A stretch of DNA of 20,046 nucleotides from Methylococcaceae bacterium (GCA_021647145.1 JAKIVF010000064.1:1-20046), one strand, 5' to 3'; positions 1 through 9,153 are shown, counted from the stretch's first letter. Notes: generated by a model from the letters alone, not told the origin. A program made the numbers and translations.

Positions 1-846
1 GGAGTTATTCAACCCCCCGCCGGGACATTGGACCGTATACATAAATTTTTAAAATCTGAACCCGCCATTATTTCAATGGAAAACCCCCTTTCTATTCCTG
101 AAACATCCCTTGAAGCTATCAATTTCAATAATCTTGATTTTAACTATCCATCAAGACCGGAACAACAAGCACTACACAATTTCTCATTGATTATTAAACC
201 GGGTGAAACTGTTGCGTTGGTTGGTCCATCAGGGGCGGGTAAAAGTACTGTATTTCAGTTACTACTTCGGTTTTACGATATTCAACAAGGAAAAATTAGT
301 ATCAATGGTCAAAATATTTCTCAGCTTGAATTAAAAAAACTTAGGCAACATATTGCTATTGTCCCCCAAGAAACTTCCATTTTTGCAACCAATGTCCTTG
401 AAAATATTCGCTTTGGGAATCCAAATGCTACGGATGAAGAGATCAAAACAGCGGCTAAAGCGGCGGCGGCAGATGAATTTATTGATCAATTACCTGCTGG
501 CTACAATACTTATCTCGGCGAACGAGGTCTTAGATTATCAGTCGGTCAACGACAACGCATAGCCATTGCTCGCGCCATTCTTAAAAATGCGCCTGTTTTA
601 TTATTAGATGAAGCAACCAGTTCTTTGGATGCTGAAAGCGAACAGCTGGTTCAATTTGCGCTGGACCATTTAATGCAAAACCGAACTACTTTAGTCATTG
701 CCCACCGTCTTTCTACTATATTAAAGGCTGATCGAATCGTGGTAATGAGTCACGGGAAAATTGTTGCTATTGGGAGTCATCAGACATTACTTGCGCAAAA
801 AGGACTCTATGCCAGGTTGGCGGCTTTGCAGTTTGCTGATGTTTGA
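1..846 (+). CDS. ABC exporter, C-terminal part with ATP-binding domain (5' end outside window)
   Basis: The reading frame is open from base 1, so this is the 3' part of a longer gene; the TTG at 28 lies inside the coding sequence and is not a start. The 281 visible residues begin in the linker after the membrane domain and cover a full nucleotide-binding domain. Visible motifs are Walker A GPSGAGKS (about 75-82), the Q-loop Gln (about 123), a signature LSVGQ (about 179-183), Walker B VLLLDEAT (about 199-206), the D-loop SSLD and the H-loop His (about 235). The order and spacing fit MsbA-type fused exporters (six membrane helices plus one ATPase domain) working as homodimers in the inner membrane. 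The substrate cannot be told from this part. The signature has Val in place of the usual first Gly of LSGGQ, a conservative departure. It converges on fleQ with 135 bp between them. Confidence 0.93.
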   Translation, partial: GVIQPPAGTLDRIHKFLKSEPAIISMENPLSIPETSLEAINFNNLDFNYPSRPEQQALHNFSLIIKPGETVALVGPSGAGKSTVFQLLLRFYDIQQGKISINGQNISQLELKKLRQHIAIVPQETSIFATNVLENIRFGNPNATDEEIKTAAKAAAADEFIDQLPAGYNTYLGERGLRLSVGQRQRIAIARAILKNAPVLLLDEATSSLDAESEQLVQFALDHLMQNRTTLVIAHRLSTILKADRIVVMSHGKIVAIGSHQTLLAQKGLYARLAALQFADV

Positions 847-981
847 TTAATTCATGCCCTATACTTCACGCGATCAGAGATGCAGAGTTTATAGCATGTT
901 AATTTTGTCAACAGTAACAGCTAATTGGACAATAAAAAGTAGAACAATGCATGGAATAGAGATATCTTTAAAAGGTGGTTT

Positions 982-2412
982 CTACGCAGACAATTCATAT
1001 TTCCGTAGTTTTTCAACTAATGTAGTCCGGCGCATATTAAGTAATTTGGCTGCATGAGCAACTACACCATTACATTCCTCTAATGCTTGTTTAATAAGGC
1101 CAAGTTCTAAATTACTTAAATATTCCTTTAAATCCAGACCTTGTTCAGGTAGCTCAGATGATGTTGCTATATTTTCTGTGGAAGTTTTTTCTACTTTTTT
1201 GTCCTCTAAATCATTTTTAATTAAAAGAGGCTCTGCTTCGTCTAAAACAAAGTCATCAGAAATCTCATACTGTTGAAATTTCTCTGGAAGATCACCTATG
1301 TCAATAGTGGCATTAGGGTGTGTAATCGTAAGTCTTTCAATAAAGTTTGATAATTCTCTAACATTTCCAGGCCAAGGGTGCTGCATCAATATAGCTAATG
1401 AATCTCTAGTAAAATACACTGGATCTTGTTTGTTTGCTTCCATACGGGCAACTAAATGGTTAACTAACAAAGGTATATCCTTAGTTCTTTCTCGTAATGC
1501 TGGTAATTCAATTGGAAAAACATTCAGTCGATAAAACAAATCTTCTCTAAAACGTTTTTCTTTAATTTCTTCATCTAAATTTCTATGCGTTGCAGCCACA
1601 ATCCTTACATTACATTCAATTGATTTATTTCCACCCACACGTTCAAAAGTACGCTCTTGAAGTACTCTTAGTAATTTAACCTGCATTGGCATTGGCATAT
1701 CACCAATTTCATCAAGAAATAAGGTTCCACCTTCGGCTATTTCAAATCGACCTTGTCTTGCAGTTATCGCTCCGGTAAAAGCACCTTTCTCATGTCCAAA
1801 AAGCTCACTTTCCAATAGTTCAGCAGGAATTGCCCCACAATTAACAGGCACAAAAGGTTTGTTTTTCCTGTTAGATGCAAGATGTATAGCTTTTGCAACA
1901 ACCTCTTTTCCTGTTCCTGATTCACCTAATACAAGAACTGTTGCAGTAGAGTTAGCAACTTGATCTATTGACTCTCTTATAGATTTAATACTTTCACTAT
2001 TCCCTGCCAATCCTTTATTAGCCACATTCCTGCTCGGTGTATCTTCAATTTTTTTTGGAACAGGTAGTTTTTTTAAAATTTCTGTAAAAACTGGCAACAC
2101 ACTTGGCCACTCATGAAAACCTGTCAACATTTTTTTAATCGGCGTTGGTATTTGTAAGGCAGTTCCTTTTTCAATCAATAATATAATAGGTAAATTTGCT
2201 GTAGCTTCTATAACTGTTTTAATTAAAGTTGCTTGTTTTTCACAGCCATCTCCTATAAAAACGGCCCGCACATCATCAAGATCCTTTAACAAGGAATCAT
2301 AATCTATTGAGCTTGTTGTAGAAACCTGATATTCCATAAACAATAAGATATCCTCAAATTGCTGAATTCTTGTTTTATTATCATCAATTAACAACAACCG
2401 TGGCAAAGGCAT
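982..2412 (-). CDS. fleQ: FleQ-type sigma-54-dependent transcriptional activator
   Basis: This 476-residue enhancer-binding protein activates sigma-54 promoters. Domains in order: a FleQ-type receiver-like domain (1-115), an AAA+ domain (about 135-375), a poorly conserved acidic linker, and a Fis-type helix-turn-helix (about 445-474). Visible motifs are Walker A GESGTGKE (163-170), the sigma-54 contact loop GAFTGA (210-215), Walker B LFLDEIGD (231-238) and the arginine-finger stretch REDLFYRLN (289-297). The LDLKEYLSNLELGLI segment and the RRTTLVEK recognition region are FleQ-like. In Pseudomonas FleQ, c-di-GMP is held by an LFRS motif before Walker A and by KExxxRN after it. Here the equivalents are NKGLAG (132-137) and KEVVAKA (169-175), so both are lost. 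Flagellar control is therefore uncertain, and no flagellar gene is in view. An AGGAAAGAG ribosome site precedes the ATG at 2412. It is divergent from the CorB-like gene. Confidence 0.88.
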   Translation of the reverse strand: MPLPRLLLIDDNKTRIQQFEDILLFMEYQVSTTSSIDYDSLLKDLDDVRAVFIGDGCEKQATLIKTVIEATANLPIILLIEKGTALQIPTPIKKMLTGFHEWPSVLPVFTEILKKLPVPKKIEDTPSRNVANKGLAGNSESIKSIRESIDQVANSTATVLVLGESGTGKEVVAKAIHLASNRKNKPFVPVNCGAIPAELLESELFGHEKGAFTGAITARQGRFEIAEGGTLFLDEIGDMPMPMQVKLLRVLQERTFERVGGNKSIECNVRIVAATHRNLDEEIKEKRFREDLFYRLNVFPIELPALRERTKDIPLLVNHLVARMEANKQDPVYFTRDSLAILMQHPWPGNVRELSNFIERLTITHPNATIDIGDLPEKFQQYEISDDFVLDEAEPLLIKNDLEDKKVEKTSTENIATSSELPEQGLDLKEYLSNLELGLIKQALEECNGVVAHAAKLLNMRRTTLVEKLRKYELSA

Positions 2413-2794
2413 GAATTTATACTCTTTCCTAATAAAATACTATATAAAATATAATTAATGCGAATTTTAATATCATCTCCACATCCTTAATCCAAAAAAA
2501 CTCCGTTATACACTGAATAAGTAGCTTGCGCTAGAAACCGTGAGTAACTGTGTTTTTTAGTCAATGTCTGTTAAGGAAATTATTTCGTACATGCCCCTAA
2601 CTAAAAACATTACAGATCAGTAGAAGTAAAGCAGTGAATCTGTATATTGTCAAAAAATCAATTTACTTCAACCTATTGGAATATCTTCTTTAGCTTTATT
2701 TTCTGTAAAACTAAAAAAAATGCTTTAAAAACTTGACAAATTTCTCACAACATAGAAACTAGGTACATGTTTAATAAATAATGAGTTCCTTTCT
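2413..2794. promoter_or_regulatory. AT-rich divergent intergenic region between fleQ and the CorB-like gene
   Basis: No gene is seen in these 382 bp. For the plus-strand gene there is a perfect TTGACA at 2733-2738, 57 bp before the proposed TTG start, but only weak -10 candidates follow. For fleQ on the minus strand, a TTGACA (2648-2653) is followed after 17 bp by TTTACT (2625-2630), which would leave a leader of roughly 200 nt. TATAGT-like sequence also lies close to fleQ. These are consensus matches in very AT-rich DNA and are weak evidence. Confidence 0.35.
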
Positions 2795-4039
2795 TTGAAC
2801 GACCTTTCTCTAAGTGTATTATTTGGCATACTTGCTGCCTTACTTCTTCTTTCTGCTTTTTTTTCAGGTTCTGAAACAGCGTTAATGACCTTAAACCGTT
2901 ATCGCTTATTACATCGAGTCAAACAAAAACATAAAGGAGCTATCAAAGCCAACAGATTATTAAAACGTCCCGACCGATTAATTGGTTTAATCTTATTAGG
3001 CAATAACTTTGTTAATATTCTGGCATCTTCACTGGCGACAGTCATTGCTATTCGTATAGGCGGCGAGCAGATGATTCCAGCCGCAGCAGGACTTCTTACA
3101 TTAGCTGTACTGATTTTTTCTGAGGTTACACCTAAAACATTAGCAGCAATTAAACCTGAATTTTTAGCTTATCCCGCTGCCTGGATTTATACCCCCTTAT
3201 TAAAACTCCTGTACCCAATTGTCTGGGTGGTTAATTTAATTGCCAATTTATTGTTAAGAATCGTTGGCGTTAATGCTGCTAAACATAAACAAGAATCGCT
3301 TAATACAGAAGAGTTAAAGAGTATCGTATCTGATGCAAAAAACCTAATGCCAGCCAGATATCAAAACATGCTCTTGGGAATTTTAGATCTTGAATCTGCA
3401 TCTGTTGAAGATATTATGACGCCTCGGAATGAGATTATTGGGATTGATTTAGAAGACCCTCTTGAATCAATTATCCATCAAATTCAAAATAGTTCTCATG
3501 CTCGCCTACCTATCTATAAAAAAAGCATTGATCGCGTTGTCGGTTTTCTTCATTTACGAACAATTATTGCCTTAATCAACCAGCCCGGCTTTGATAAACA
3601 AAGTATTACTGATAATCTGGCCAAGCCTTTTTTTATTCCTGAAAATACACCTTTGCATCAACAAATACAGACTTTTAAAGCTGAAAAAATTCGTATAGGC
3701 CTAATTGTTGATGAATATGGAGATGTCCAAGGATTAATAACTCTTGATGACTTATTACAAGTCATTGTTGGGGAATTAGTTTCTGAAGTAGCTGATGTAA
3801 AACAACAAAAAGATGGAAGTTATTTGGTTGATGGTAGTGTAACTGTACGAGAACTAAACCGTATCACTCATTGGGAGTTACCTACTAAAGGCCCAAAAAC
3901 ATTGAATGGGCTTATTATTGAGTACATGGAAACAATCCCTGAACCAGGTACAGGTATAAATCTACATGGTTATAGATTAGAAATAATAAAACGTGAAAAA
4001 AACACGATAAAGCTGGTTAAGTTTTACCCTGAAGAATAA
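2795..4039 (+). CDS. CorB/YfjD-like membrane protein (CNNM + CBS pair + CorC_HlyC)
   Basis: The 414 residues match the usual length of the HlyC/CorC (UPF0053) family, including enterobacterial CorB/YfjD. An N-terminal CNNM (DUF21) membrane domain spans about 5-165, with hydrophobic segments near 5-25, 62-88, 95-115 and 130-155 and the family motifs SGSETAL (24-30) and EVTPKTLA (110-117). A CBS pair follows (about 205-330), starting at the conserved VEDIMTPR, and a CorC_HlyC domain ends the protein (about 338-414). Bacterial relatives are linked to Mg2+ or Co2+ export and Mg2+ homeostasis, with nucleotide sensing by the CBS pair; that role is by homology only. The start is TTG: no in-frame ATG exists between it and the upstream stop at 2753. 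A weak GAG ribosome site lies at 2783-2785. It is probably transcribed alone. Confidence 0.88.
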   Translation: MNDLSLSVLFGILAALLLLSAFFSGSETALMTLNRYRLLHRVKQKHKGAIKANRLLKRPDRLIGLILLGNNFVNILASSLATVIAIRIGGEQMIPAAAGLLTLAVLIFSEVTPKTLAAIKPEFLAYPAAWIYTPLLKLLYPIVWVVNLIANLLLRIVGVNAAKHKQESLNTEELKSIVSDAKNLMPARYQNMLLGILDLESASVEDIMTPRNEIIGIDLEDPLESIIHQIQNSSHARLPIYKKSIDRVVGFLHLRTIIALINQPGFDKQSITDNLAKPFFIPENTPLHQQIQTFKAEKIRIGLIVDEYGDVQGLITLDDLLQVIVGELVSEVADVKQQKDGSYLVDGSVTVRELNRITHWELPTKGPKTLNGLIIEYMETIPEPGTGINLHGYRLEIIKREKNTIKLVKFYPEE

Positions 4040-4184
4040 ATGACTCAATAGTCACATACCAAATACTATAAATTTCGACTGCCCTAATAGATAACCTTTG
4101 CATGTTCGAACGAAATTTTTAGTGATATATAATTTATACGTCTATACTTTATAAAATAAAAGCACTATATTCCTATTGAGACTA

Positions 4185-4814
4185 ATGGTAAAGTTTACTA
4201 TTTCATTAAATAATAAATCTATTAAATCTCAAGTCTTCGATAAGAATGTTATTAATATCGGCCGCAATAATAACAATGATTTATCAATTGATAACCCAGC
4301 CGTAGCGCCAGTTCATGCCACTATTACCCTTAATGGGTATGCTTATATTATTACTCAGAGCGATAAAGACTATCCTCTTATTATTAACGATAAAGAAACA
4401 AAAGAAGCACGCTTAATTAATAATGACAAAATAGCCATTGATAACTATACAATCACTTTTAATTCAGCAAGAATCATTTTTTCTTCACATAATGACAATG
4501 TAATAGAGAATTCATCTCCACCTATTAAAGAAAAAATAATAATTCCGAATGCCAATGTTCAAATTTTAAGTGGGGAACATATCGGTCGCGTCATTTCATT
4601 AAAGAACAATAAAGTAACCTTTGGTAAAAGCAGTTCTGGCTCTGGTCTCGCTATAATTTCTAAACAATCAGAGGGCTACTCAATCTCTTTAATTGAAGCG
4701 GCTTCTGATATAACAGTCAATTTTGAGCCTTTAGGGAAAAATTCAGTAATTTTGAACAATAATGACATGCTCGTCATCGACAATATTTCCATGCAATTTT
4801 TTCAAGAAAACTAA
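4185..4814 (+). CDS. Tandem, degenerate FHA-domain protein
   Basis: I prefer the ATG at 4185 (209 residues) over a TTG nine bases earlier because the fold begins directly at MVKFTISLN. The first FHA-like domain (about 1-100) has the GR pair (26-27) and His44. The Ser that normally forms the S-x-x-H phosphopeptide-binding motif is Ala41, so phosphothreonine binding may be weakened or lost. After a linker (about 101-122), a second FHA-like sandwich (about 123-209) starts with VQILSGEHIGR and has the usual hydrophobic strand pattern but no clear phosphopeptide-binding residues. No signal peptide or membrane helix is visible, so it is probably cytoplasmic. Its stop is two bases before the PilZ start, which indicates one transcript and probably translational coupling. 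Its partner and role are unknown; a signalling adaptor linked to c-di-GMP is a reasonable inference. Confidence 0.78.
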   Translation: MVKFTISLNNKSIKSQVFDKNVINIGRNNNNDLSIDNPAVAPVHATITLNGYAYIITQSDKDYPLIINDKETKEARLINNDKIAIDNYTITFNSARIIFSSHNDNVIENSSPPIKEKIIIPNANVQILSGEHIGRVISLKNNKVTFGKSSSGSGLAIISKQSEGYSISLIEAASDITVNFEPLGKNSVILNNNDMLVIDNISMQFFQEN

Positions 4815-4816
4815 CT

Positions 4817-5209
4817 ATGACAAACCCAATGAATGATAAACGACATTTTCACCGTATTTTCTTTAATTCTGATGTTACTTTAAGTAATCAGTCAACAAAA
4901 TTACCTTGCAAACTTGTTGATATTTCATTACAAGGTTGCCTTTTACAGTTTGAAGAAAAACAGTTTGAAGAAAACTGGACTGGTGATCTAGACGGTTTAT
5001 ATACATTAAACCTTAACCTCTCCGATGAGATAAGCATTACTATGCAAACTAGTGTTGCTCATGTCGTTGGGTCAAATGTAGGTTTTAAATGTGAGCATAT
5101 TGATATTGATAGTATTTCTCAACTTCGTCGTTTAGTAGAGCTTAACCTCGGTGATAGCGACTTACTAGAAAGGGACTTACTTGCACTGGCTGAATTTAAA
5201 GAGCACTAA
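4817..5209 (+). CDS. PilZ-domain c-di-GMP-binding protein
   Basis: This small 130-residue protein consists almost wholly of a PilZ domain. Both parts of the c-di-GMP-binding signature are present: RHFHR at 9-13 (RxxxR) and DISLQG at 35-40 ([D/N]xSxxG), separated by about the usual distance. It should therefore bind the dinucleotide. Strand-forming segments continue to about residue 95 (VAHVVGSNVGFKCEHI), followed by a C-terminal helical region (98-128) of unknown partner. It follows the FHA gene with a 2-bp gap and converges on radA with 14 bp between stops. Such single-domain PilZ proteins act as receptors that pass c-di-GMP signals to motility, surface or secretion machinery; which one applies here is not shown. 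Confidence 0.85.
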   Translation: MTNPMNDKRHFHRIFFNSDVTLSNQSTKLPCKLVDISLQGCLLQFEEKQFEENWTGDLDGLYTLNLNLSDEISITMQTSVAHVVGSNVGFKCEHIDIDSISQLRRLVELNLGDSDLLERDLLALAEFKEH

Positions 5210-5223
5210 TACCTTTTCATAGA

Positions 5224-6603
5224 CTAATTCTCAATATCACCAATCGCATCAAGCGCTTCAGATACAGTTGATACAGCCCTTATTGACAATCCCTTAACGG
5301 GTGATTTTGGATTGTTTTTTTTAGGAATAACCGCATGTTTAAACCCATGTTTCACGGCCTCATTTAGCCTTGCATATCCATTTGCAACTGGCCTGACCTC
5401 CCCATTTAGCCCTATTTCACCAAATATCACTATTTCATAAGGCACAACTCTGTCTTTAAGGCTTGAAACAACGCTTACTAAAATAGCCAAATCAGAAGCT
5501 GTTTCTGTCACTTTTATTCCCCCAACAACATTGGCATAGATTTCATCATTAGCAGTGAATATCCCAGCATGCCGGGATAAAATAGCTAATAACATTGCCA
5601 ACCGATTTTGGTCAAGTCCTACAGCTAACCGACGTGGGTTTCCATATTGACTTTCAGTAACTAATGCCTGAATCTCAACTAGCAATGGCCGCGTTCCTTC
5701 CCAAAGTACCGTCACAACGCTTCCTGAAGAGGGTTTATCAGAGCGAGATAAAAACATTGCAGATGGGTTTTTAACTTCTTTCAGCCCTGTACTTCCCATT
5801 GCAAAAAAACCTAGTTCACCCACGCTGCCAAATCTATTTTTATCTGACCTTAGCACCCTGTATCTAGCATCATCTGTTGCCGATAAAATCACTTGAGCAT
5901 CAACAATATGGCTTAAAGTCATAGGCCCTGCTAAAGACTGATCTTTAGTCACATGACCTACCATAAAAATTGATACGCTATTTCTTTTTGCATATTGAGT
6001 AAGATAACTAGCAGATTCTCTGACTTGAGAAACGGAGCCAGGTGCTGATTCAGAATCCGCAGTATGCATCACTTGAATAGAATCAATAATAACAACATCT
6101 GGTTTTTCTTCATCAATACAATCGCAAATACTTTGTACAGATGTTTCCGCAAGCATTTTTATTTTTCCTACATCCAATTCCAATCTACTCGCACGTTCAG
6201 CAATCTGCTGTAAAGACTCTTCACCAGATACATAGAGTACCGAAAAATTAGAGAAAGCCACTTTGGCAATAACTTGCAACAAAATAGTACTTTTTCCTGC
6301 GCCTGGAGCACCACCAATTAAAACCACACTCCCTCTTACAATTCCCCCACCCAAGACACGATCAAATTCAACTAATCCAGTTGATATTCTTTCTGCTTGT
6401 GCCAAGTCTACTTCCGATAAAAATTTAACTTCTGACTTAGCACCTGCGTAACCAGATTTTTTTGGGATATGTTTTTTATCAGAACCTAACCTAACTTCTT
6501 TAATGACATTCCATTCGCCACAACTAGTACATTGCCCACCCCACCGAGGATAATCAGCACCACATTCTGTACACACATAGGCTATTTTTTGTTTTTTTGC
6601 CAT
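5224..6603 (-). CDS. radA: DNA repair and recombination protein RadA (Sms)
   Basis: At 459 residues this is a full-length RadA/Sms, a RecA-related ATPase that extends recombination intermediates during branch migration. In order: an N-terminal C4 zinc finger (Cys11, Cys14, Cys25, Cys28), a RecA-like core with Walker A GGAPGAGKST (97-106), Walker B VVIIDSIQ (170-177), the RadA-specific KNRFG motif (255-259), and a C-terminal Lon-protease-like domain (about 280-455). All diagnostic elements are intact. It follows alr on the same strand with an 85-bp gap and overlaps nothing. No strong ribosome site precedes the ATG at 6603. Replication, cell-wall and repair genes grouped as dnaB, alr, radA is an arrangement familiar from Gammaproteobacteria. 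Confidence 0.97.
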   Translation of the reverse strand: MAKKQKIAYVCTECGADYPRWGGQCTSCGEWNVIKEVRLGSDKKHIPKKSGYAGAKSEVKFLSEVDLAQAERISTGLVEFDRVLGGGIVRGSVVLIGGAPGAGKSTILLQVIAKVAFSNFSVLYVSGEESLQQIAERASRLELDVGKIKMLAETSVQSICDCIDEEKPDVVIIDSIQVMHTADSESAPGSVSQVRESASYLTQYAKRNSVSIFMVGHVTKDQSLAGPMTLSHIVDAQVILSATDDARYRVLRSDKNRFGSVGELGFFAMGSTGLKEVKNPSAMFLSRSDKPSSGSVVTVLWEGTRPLLVEIQALVTESQYGNPRRLAVGLDQNRLAMLLAILSRHAGIFTANDEIYANVVGGIKVTETASDLAILVSVVSSLKDRVVPYEIVIFGEIGLNGEVRPVANGYARLNEAVKHGFKHAVIPKKNNPKSPVKGLSIRAVSTVSEALDAIGDIEN

Positions 6604-6688
6604 AAATTAAGAATTAGTTATATTGCTTATTTTCAAACTGTCTAAGTCTCCACTATGATTAAAAGATATAATAAAACTATAACTAGAT

Positions 6689-7762
6689 TTATATTTTCTT
6701 CATTTCTACTCTTGGAGTAATTCCACATAAAAGCGTATAAGGAATCGTATCGGCATACTTTGCAATTTCTTCAACGGCTAGCCCATCGCCCCATAACATG
6801 ACTTTGTCTCCAAGCTTTACATCTATTTGGTCGGATAAATCTACTGTAATCATATCCATTGAAACACGTCCAATTAGCGGCACCCTTTTTCCATTAATTA
6901 AAACTGGCGTCCCTGTTTGTGCATAACGAGGATAACCATCGCCATAACCTATAGAAACCACCCCTATTTTTGTTTTTTTATCACTAACCCAGGTTCCTGC
7001 ATATCCTACTGTTTCTCCCTTCTCAATATCTTTGACTGCAATTAATCGAGAATAAAGACTCATTACGGGCTCAAGGCCTATCTCCTTTCCAGTATTTTCT
7101 ATAAATGGTGAAACACCATACAGCATAAGGCCAGGACGAACCCAGTCTAGTATTGAATTAGGCCAAGCTATGATTCCAGCTGAGTTTGCGATACTTTTTT
7201 CAGCTGAGTAATTATTTACACTCTCATTAAAAATTTTAATTTGCTCTGAAGTAGTGGGGCTATTAGTATCTGCACTAGAAAGGTGTGTTATTAATGTAAT
7301 CGACTGATTTACATTTGAACAACCCATAAGTCGTTGATAAACAGATGTAAACTCATTTATTCTAAAACCTAAGCGATTCATGCCTGTATCGTGTTTTAAC
7401 CAAACAGATATTTTTTTTATAGTCGAATATTTTTCTAAAATATCTACTTGCTCCAAAGAATGCACCACAACGTCTAAATTATTTTTAATTATAACTTGTA
7501 ATTCTTCTTCACAAACAAACCCCTCTAAAATGATAATTCTTTTAGTAAAACCAGCCTTGCGCAATCTTATTCCTTCATCTACTCGTGCTACAGCAAAAGC
7601 ATCAACATCCTTTAATTCAGATGCAATTGATAATAAACCATGACCATAGGCATTCGCTTTAATAACAGCCATAATTTTTGCCCGAGGCGCATATTCGCGT
7701 ACTTTTTTTATATTATGACTGACTGAACGCATATTGATTGTCGCATAAGCAGCGGGCGTCAT
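6689..7762 (-). CDS. alr: Alanine racemase, PLP-dependent
   Basis: The 357-residue enzyme interconverts L- and D-alanine for peptidoglycan synthesis. The pyridoxal phosphate lysine is Lys35 in VIKANAYGHG. The second catalytic base is Tyr254 in VGYAGTW, at the start of the C-terminal beta domain. Arg209 in VRPG is the residue expected to contact the PLP ring nitrogen, and IGYGDGYPR (271-279) and RVSMDM (299-304) are further family signatures. The TIM-barrel domain spans about 1-230 and the beta domain about 231-357. Its ATG overlaps the dnaB stop in an ATGA arrangement, so translation is probably coupled to dnaB. Length and motifs are normal. A single-copy biosynthetic (alr) role rather than a catabolic one (dadX) is inferred from this location. 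Confidence 0.96.
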   Translation of the reverse strand: MTPAAYATINMRSVSHNIKKVREYAPRAKIMAVIKANAYGHGLLSIASELKDVDAFAVARVDEGIRLRKAGFTKRIIILEGFVCEEELQVIIKNNLDVVVHSLEQVDILEKYSTIKKISVWLKHDTGMNRLGFRINEFTSVYQRLMGCSNVNQSITLITHLSSADTNSPTTSEQIKIFNESVNNYSAEKSIANSAGIIAWPNSILDWVRPGLMLYGVSPFIENTGKEIGLEPVMSLYSRLIAVKDIEKGETVGYAGTWVSDKKTKIGVVSIGYGDGYPRYAQTGTPVLINGKRVPLIGRVSMDMITVDLSDQIDVKLGDKVMLWGDGLAVEEIAKYADTIPYTLLCGITPRVEMKKI

Positions 7763-9153
7763 TCATAGTCCTCATCAAAATATGGGTCTCCAGCAAAATT
7801 TTCAAACCGAGTAAACTGCCCCAAAAAGGTTAGCCTAACCGTTCCTAATGGACCATTACGTTGTTTACCGATTATAATTTCGGCTATCCCTTTATCTGGG
7901 CTGTCTTCGTTATAAACTTCATCACGATAAACAAACACTATTAAATCTGCATCCTGCTCTATCGCTCCTGATTCTCTTAAATCTGACATAACAGGGCGTT
8001 TATTAGGGCGTTGTTCTAAATTACGATTTAACTGAGACAATGCCACTACAGGAACATTTAATTCTTTTGCTAATGCTTTTAAACCACGGGAAATATCAGA
8101 AATCTGTTGAACTCTATTCTCTCCACTTGAAGGGGATTGCATAAGCTGCAAATAATCCAAAACAATCAACCCTAGCTGACCATGCTCGCGTGTCAACCTA
8201 CGGGCTCTTGCTCTAACTTCAGTTGGCGTTAAAGCGGGGGTGTCATCAATAAATAACTTAGTTTCAGCCAACAAATTAATAGCTGAGGTTAATCGAGGCC
8301 ATTCATCATCTTCCAATTGACCTGTTCGAACTTTATTTTGATCAATTCGTCCAAGCGAAGACATCATCCTCATAGCTAAAGAATCACCCGGCATTTCCAT
8401 ACTGAATACAGCAACAGGCTTATCACCTTTAATCGCAATATTCTCTGCCATATTCATAGCAATAGTAGTTTTACCCATTGAAGGACGACCAGCAATAATA
8501 ATTAAATCAGCAGGCTGTAGCCCTGAGGTTAATTCATCTAGATCAGAAAACCCTGTACTTTCGCCGGTAATATTACCTTCCTGTTCATACATGGTCTCAA
8601 TCTTATCAACCGCTGAGGCTAATAAGTTCTTAATTGATTTAAACCCACCTTCTTGACCACGCTGTCGTTGTTCAGCAATTTTGAAAACTTCTCTTTCTGC
8701 ATTCTCTAATAAATCAGCTGTTTCTCTACCATCTTTATTAAATGCAGAGTCTGATATATCAGTTCCAACATGAATTAATTGCCTAAGGACCGATCTATCA
8801 CGTACTATATTGGCGTAAGCAACAATATTAGCTGCACTTGGAGTTTCTTTCGCTAGCATGGCTAAATAGCTTAAACCACCAACAGATTGTAATTCTTCAA
8901 TTGCATCTAATGATTCAGACAAAGTAATAACATCAAAAGGTTCTTGCTTCTCAGCAAGTTGCTCAATGGTAGTAAATATTAACCGATGATCTTTTCTATA
9001 AAAATCCCCGACAATGACTTTGTCTGCAATAGAATCCCATGTCTGATTATCCAGCATTAAGCCTCCCAATACAGACTGCTCAGCCTGAATTGAATGGGGT
9101 GGAATTTTAAGTGACTCAACTTCAAAATCAGGTGCGTAAGAATAATCTTCCAT
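7759..9153 (-). CDS. dnaB: Replicative DNA helicase DnaB
   Basis: The 464-residue product is the hexameric replicative helicase that unwinds DNA 5' to 3' at the fork. The N-terminal DnaB domain (about 18-120) begins at IPPHSIQAEQSVLGGLM. The RecA-like motor (about 195-455) has Walker A GRPSMGKT (222-229), the FSMEMP motif, Walker B LIVLDYLQLM, and a conserved SDLRESGAIEQDAD segment followed by FVYRDEVY. There is no intein and no insertion. It heads the dnaB-alr pair, with radA next on the same strand. It is divergent from rpiA across 242 bp in which I see only short AT-rich repeats and no confident promoter. No strong Shine-Dalgarno is visible before the ATG. Confidence 0.97.
   Translation of the reverse strand: MEDYSYAPDFEVESLKIPPHSIQAEQSVLGGLMLDNQTWDSIADKVIVGDFYRKDHRLIFTTIEQLAEKQEPFDVITLSESLDAIEELQSVGGLSYLAMLAKETPSAANIVAYANIVRDRSVLRQLIHVGTDISDSAFNKDGRETADLLENAEREVFKIAEQRQRGQEGGFKSIKNLLASAVDKIETMYEQEGNITGESTGFSDLDELTSGLQPADLIIIAGRPSMGKTTIAMNMAENIAIKGDKPVAVFSMEMPGDSLAMRMMSSLGRIDQNKVRTGQLEDDEWPRLTSAINLLAETKLFIDDTPALTPTEVRARARRLTREHGQLGLIVLDYLQLMQSPSSGENRVQQISDISRGLKALAKELNVPVVALSQLNRNLEQRPNKRPVMSDLRESGAIEQDADLIVFVYRDEVYNEDSPDKGIAEIIIGKQRNGPLGTVRLTFLGQFTRFENFAGDPYFDEDYE

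Noticed and set aside
2413..2794. Sigma-54 promoters near fleQ
   Set aside because: I looked for GG-N10-GC type -24/-12 elements in the fleQ, FHA-PilZ and repeat-gene upstream regions and saw no convincing match.
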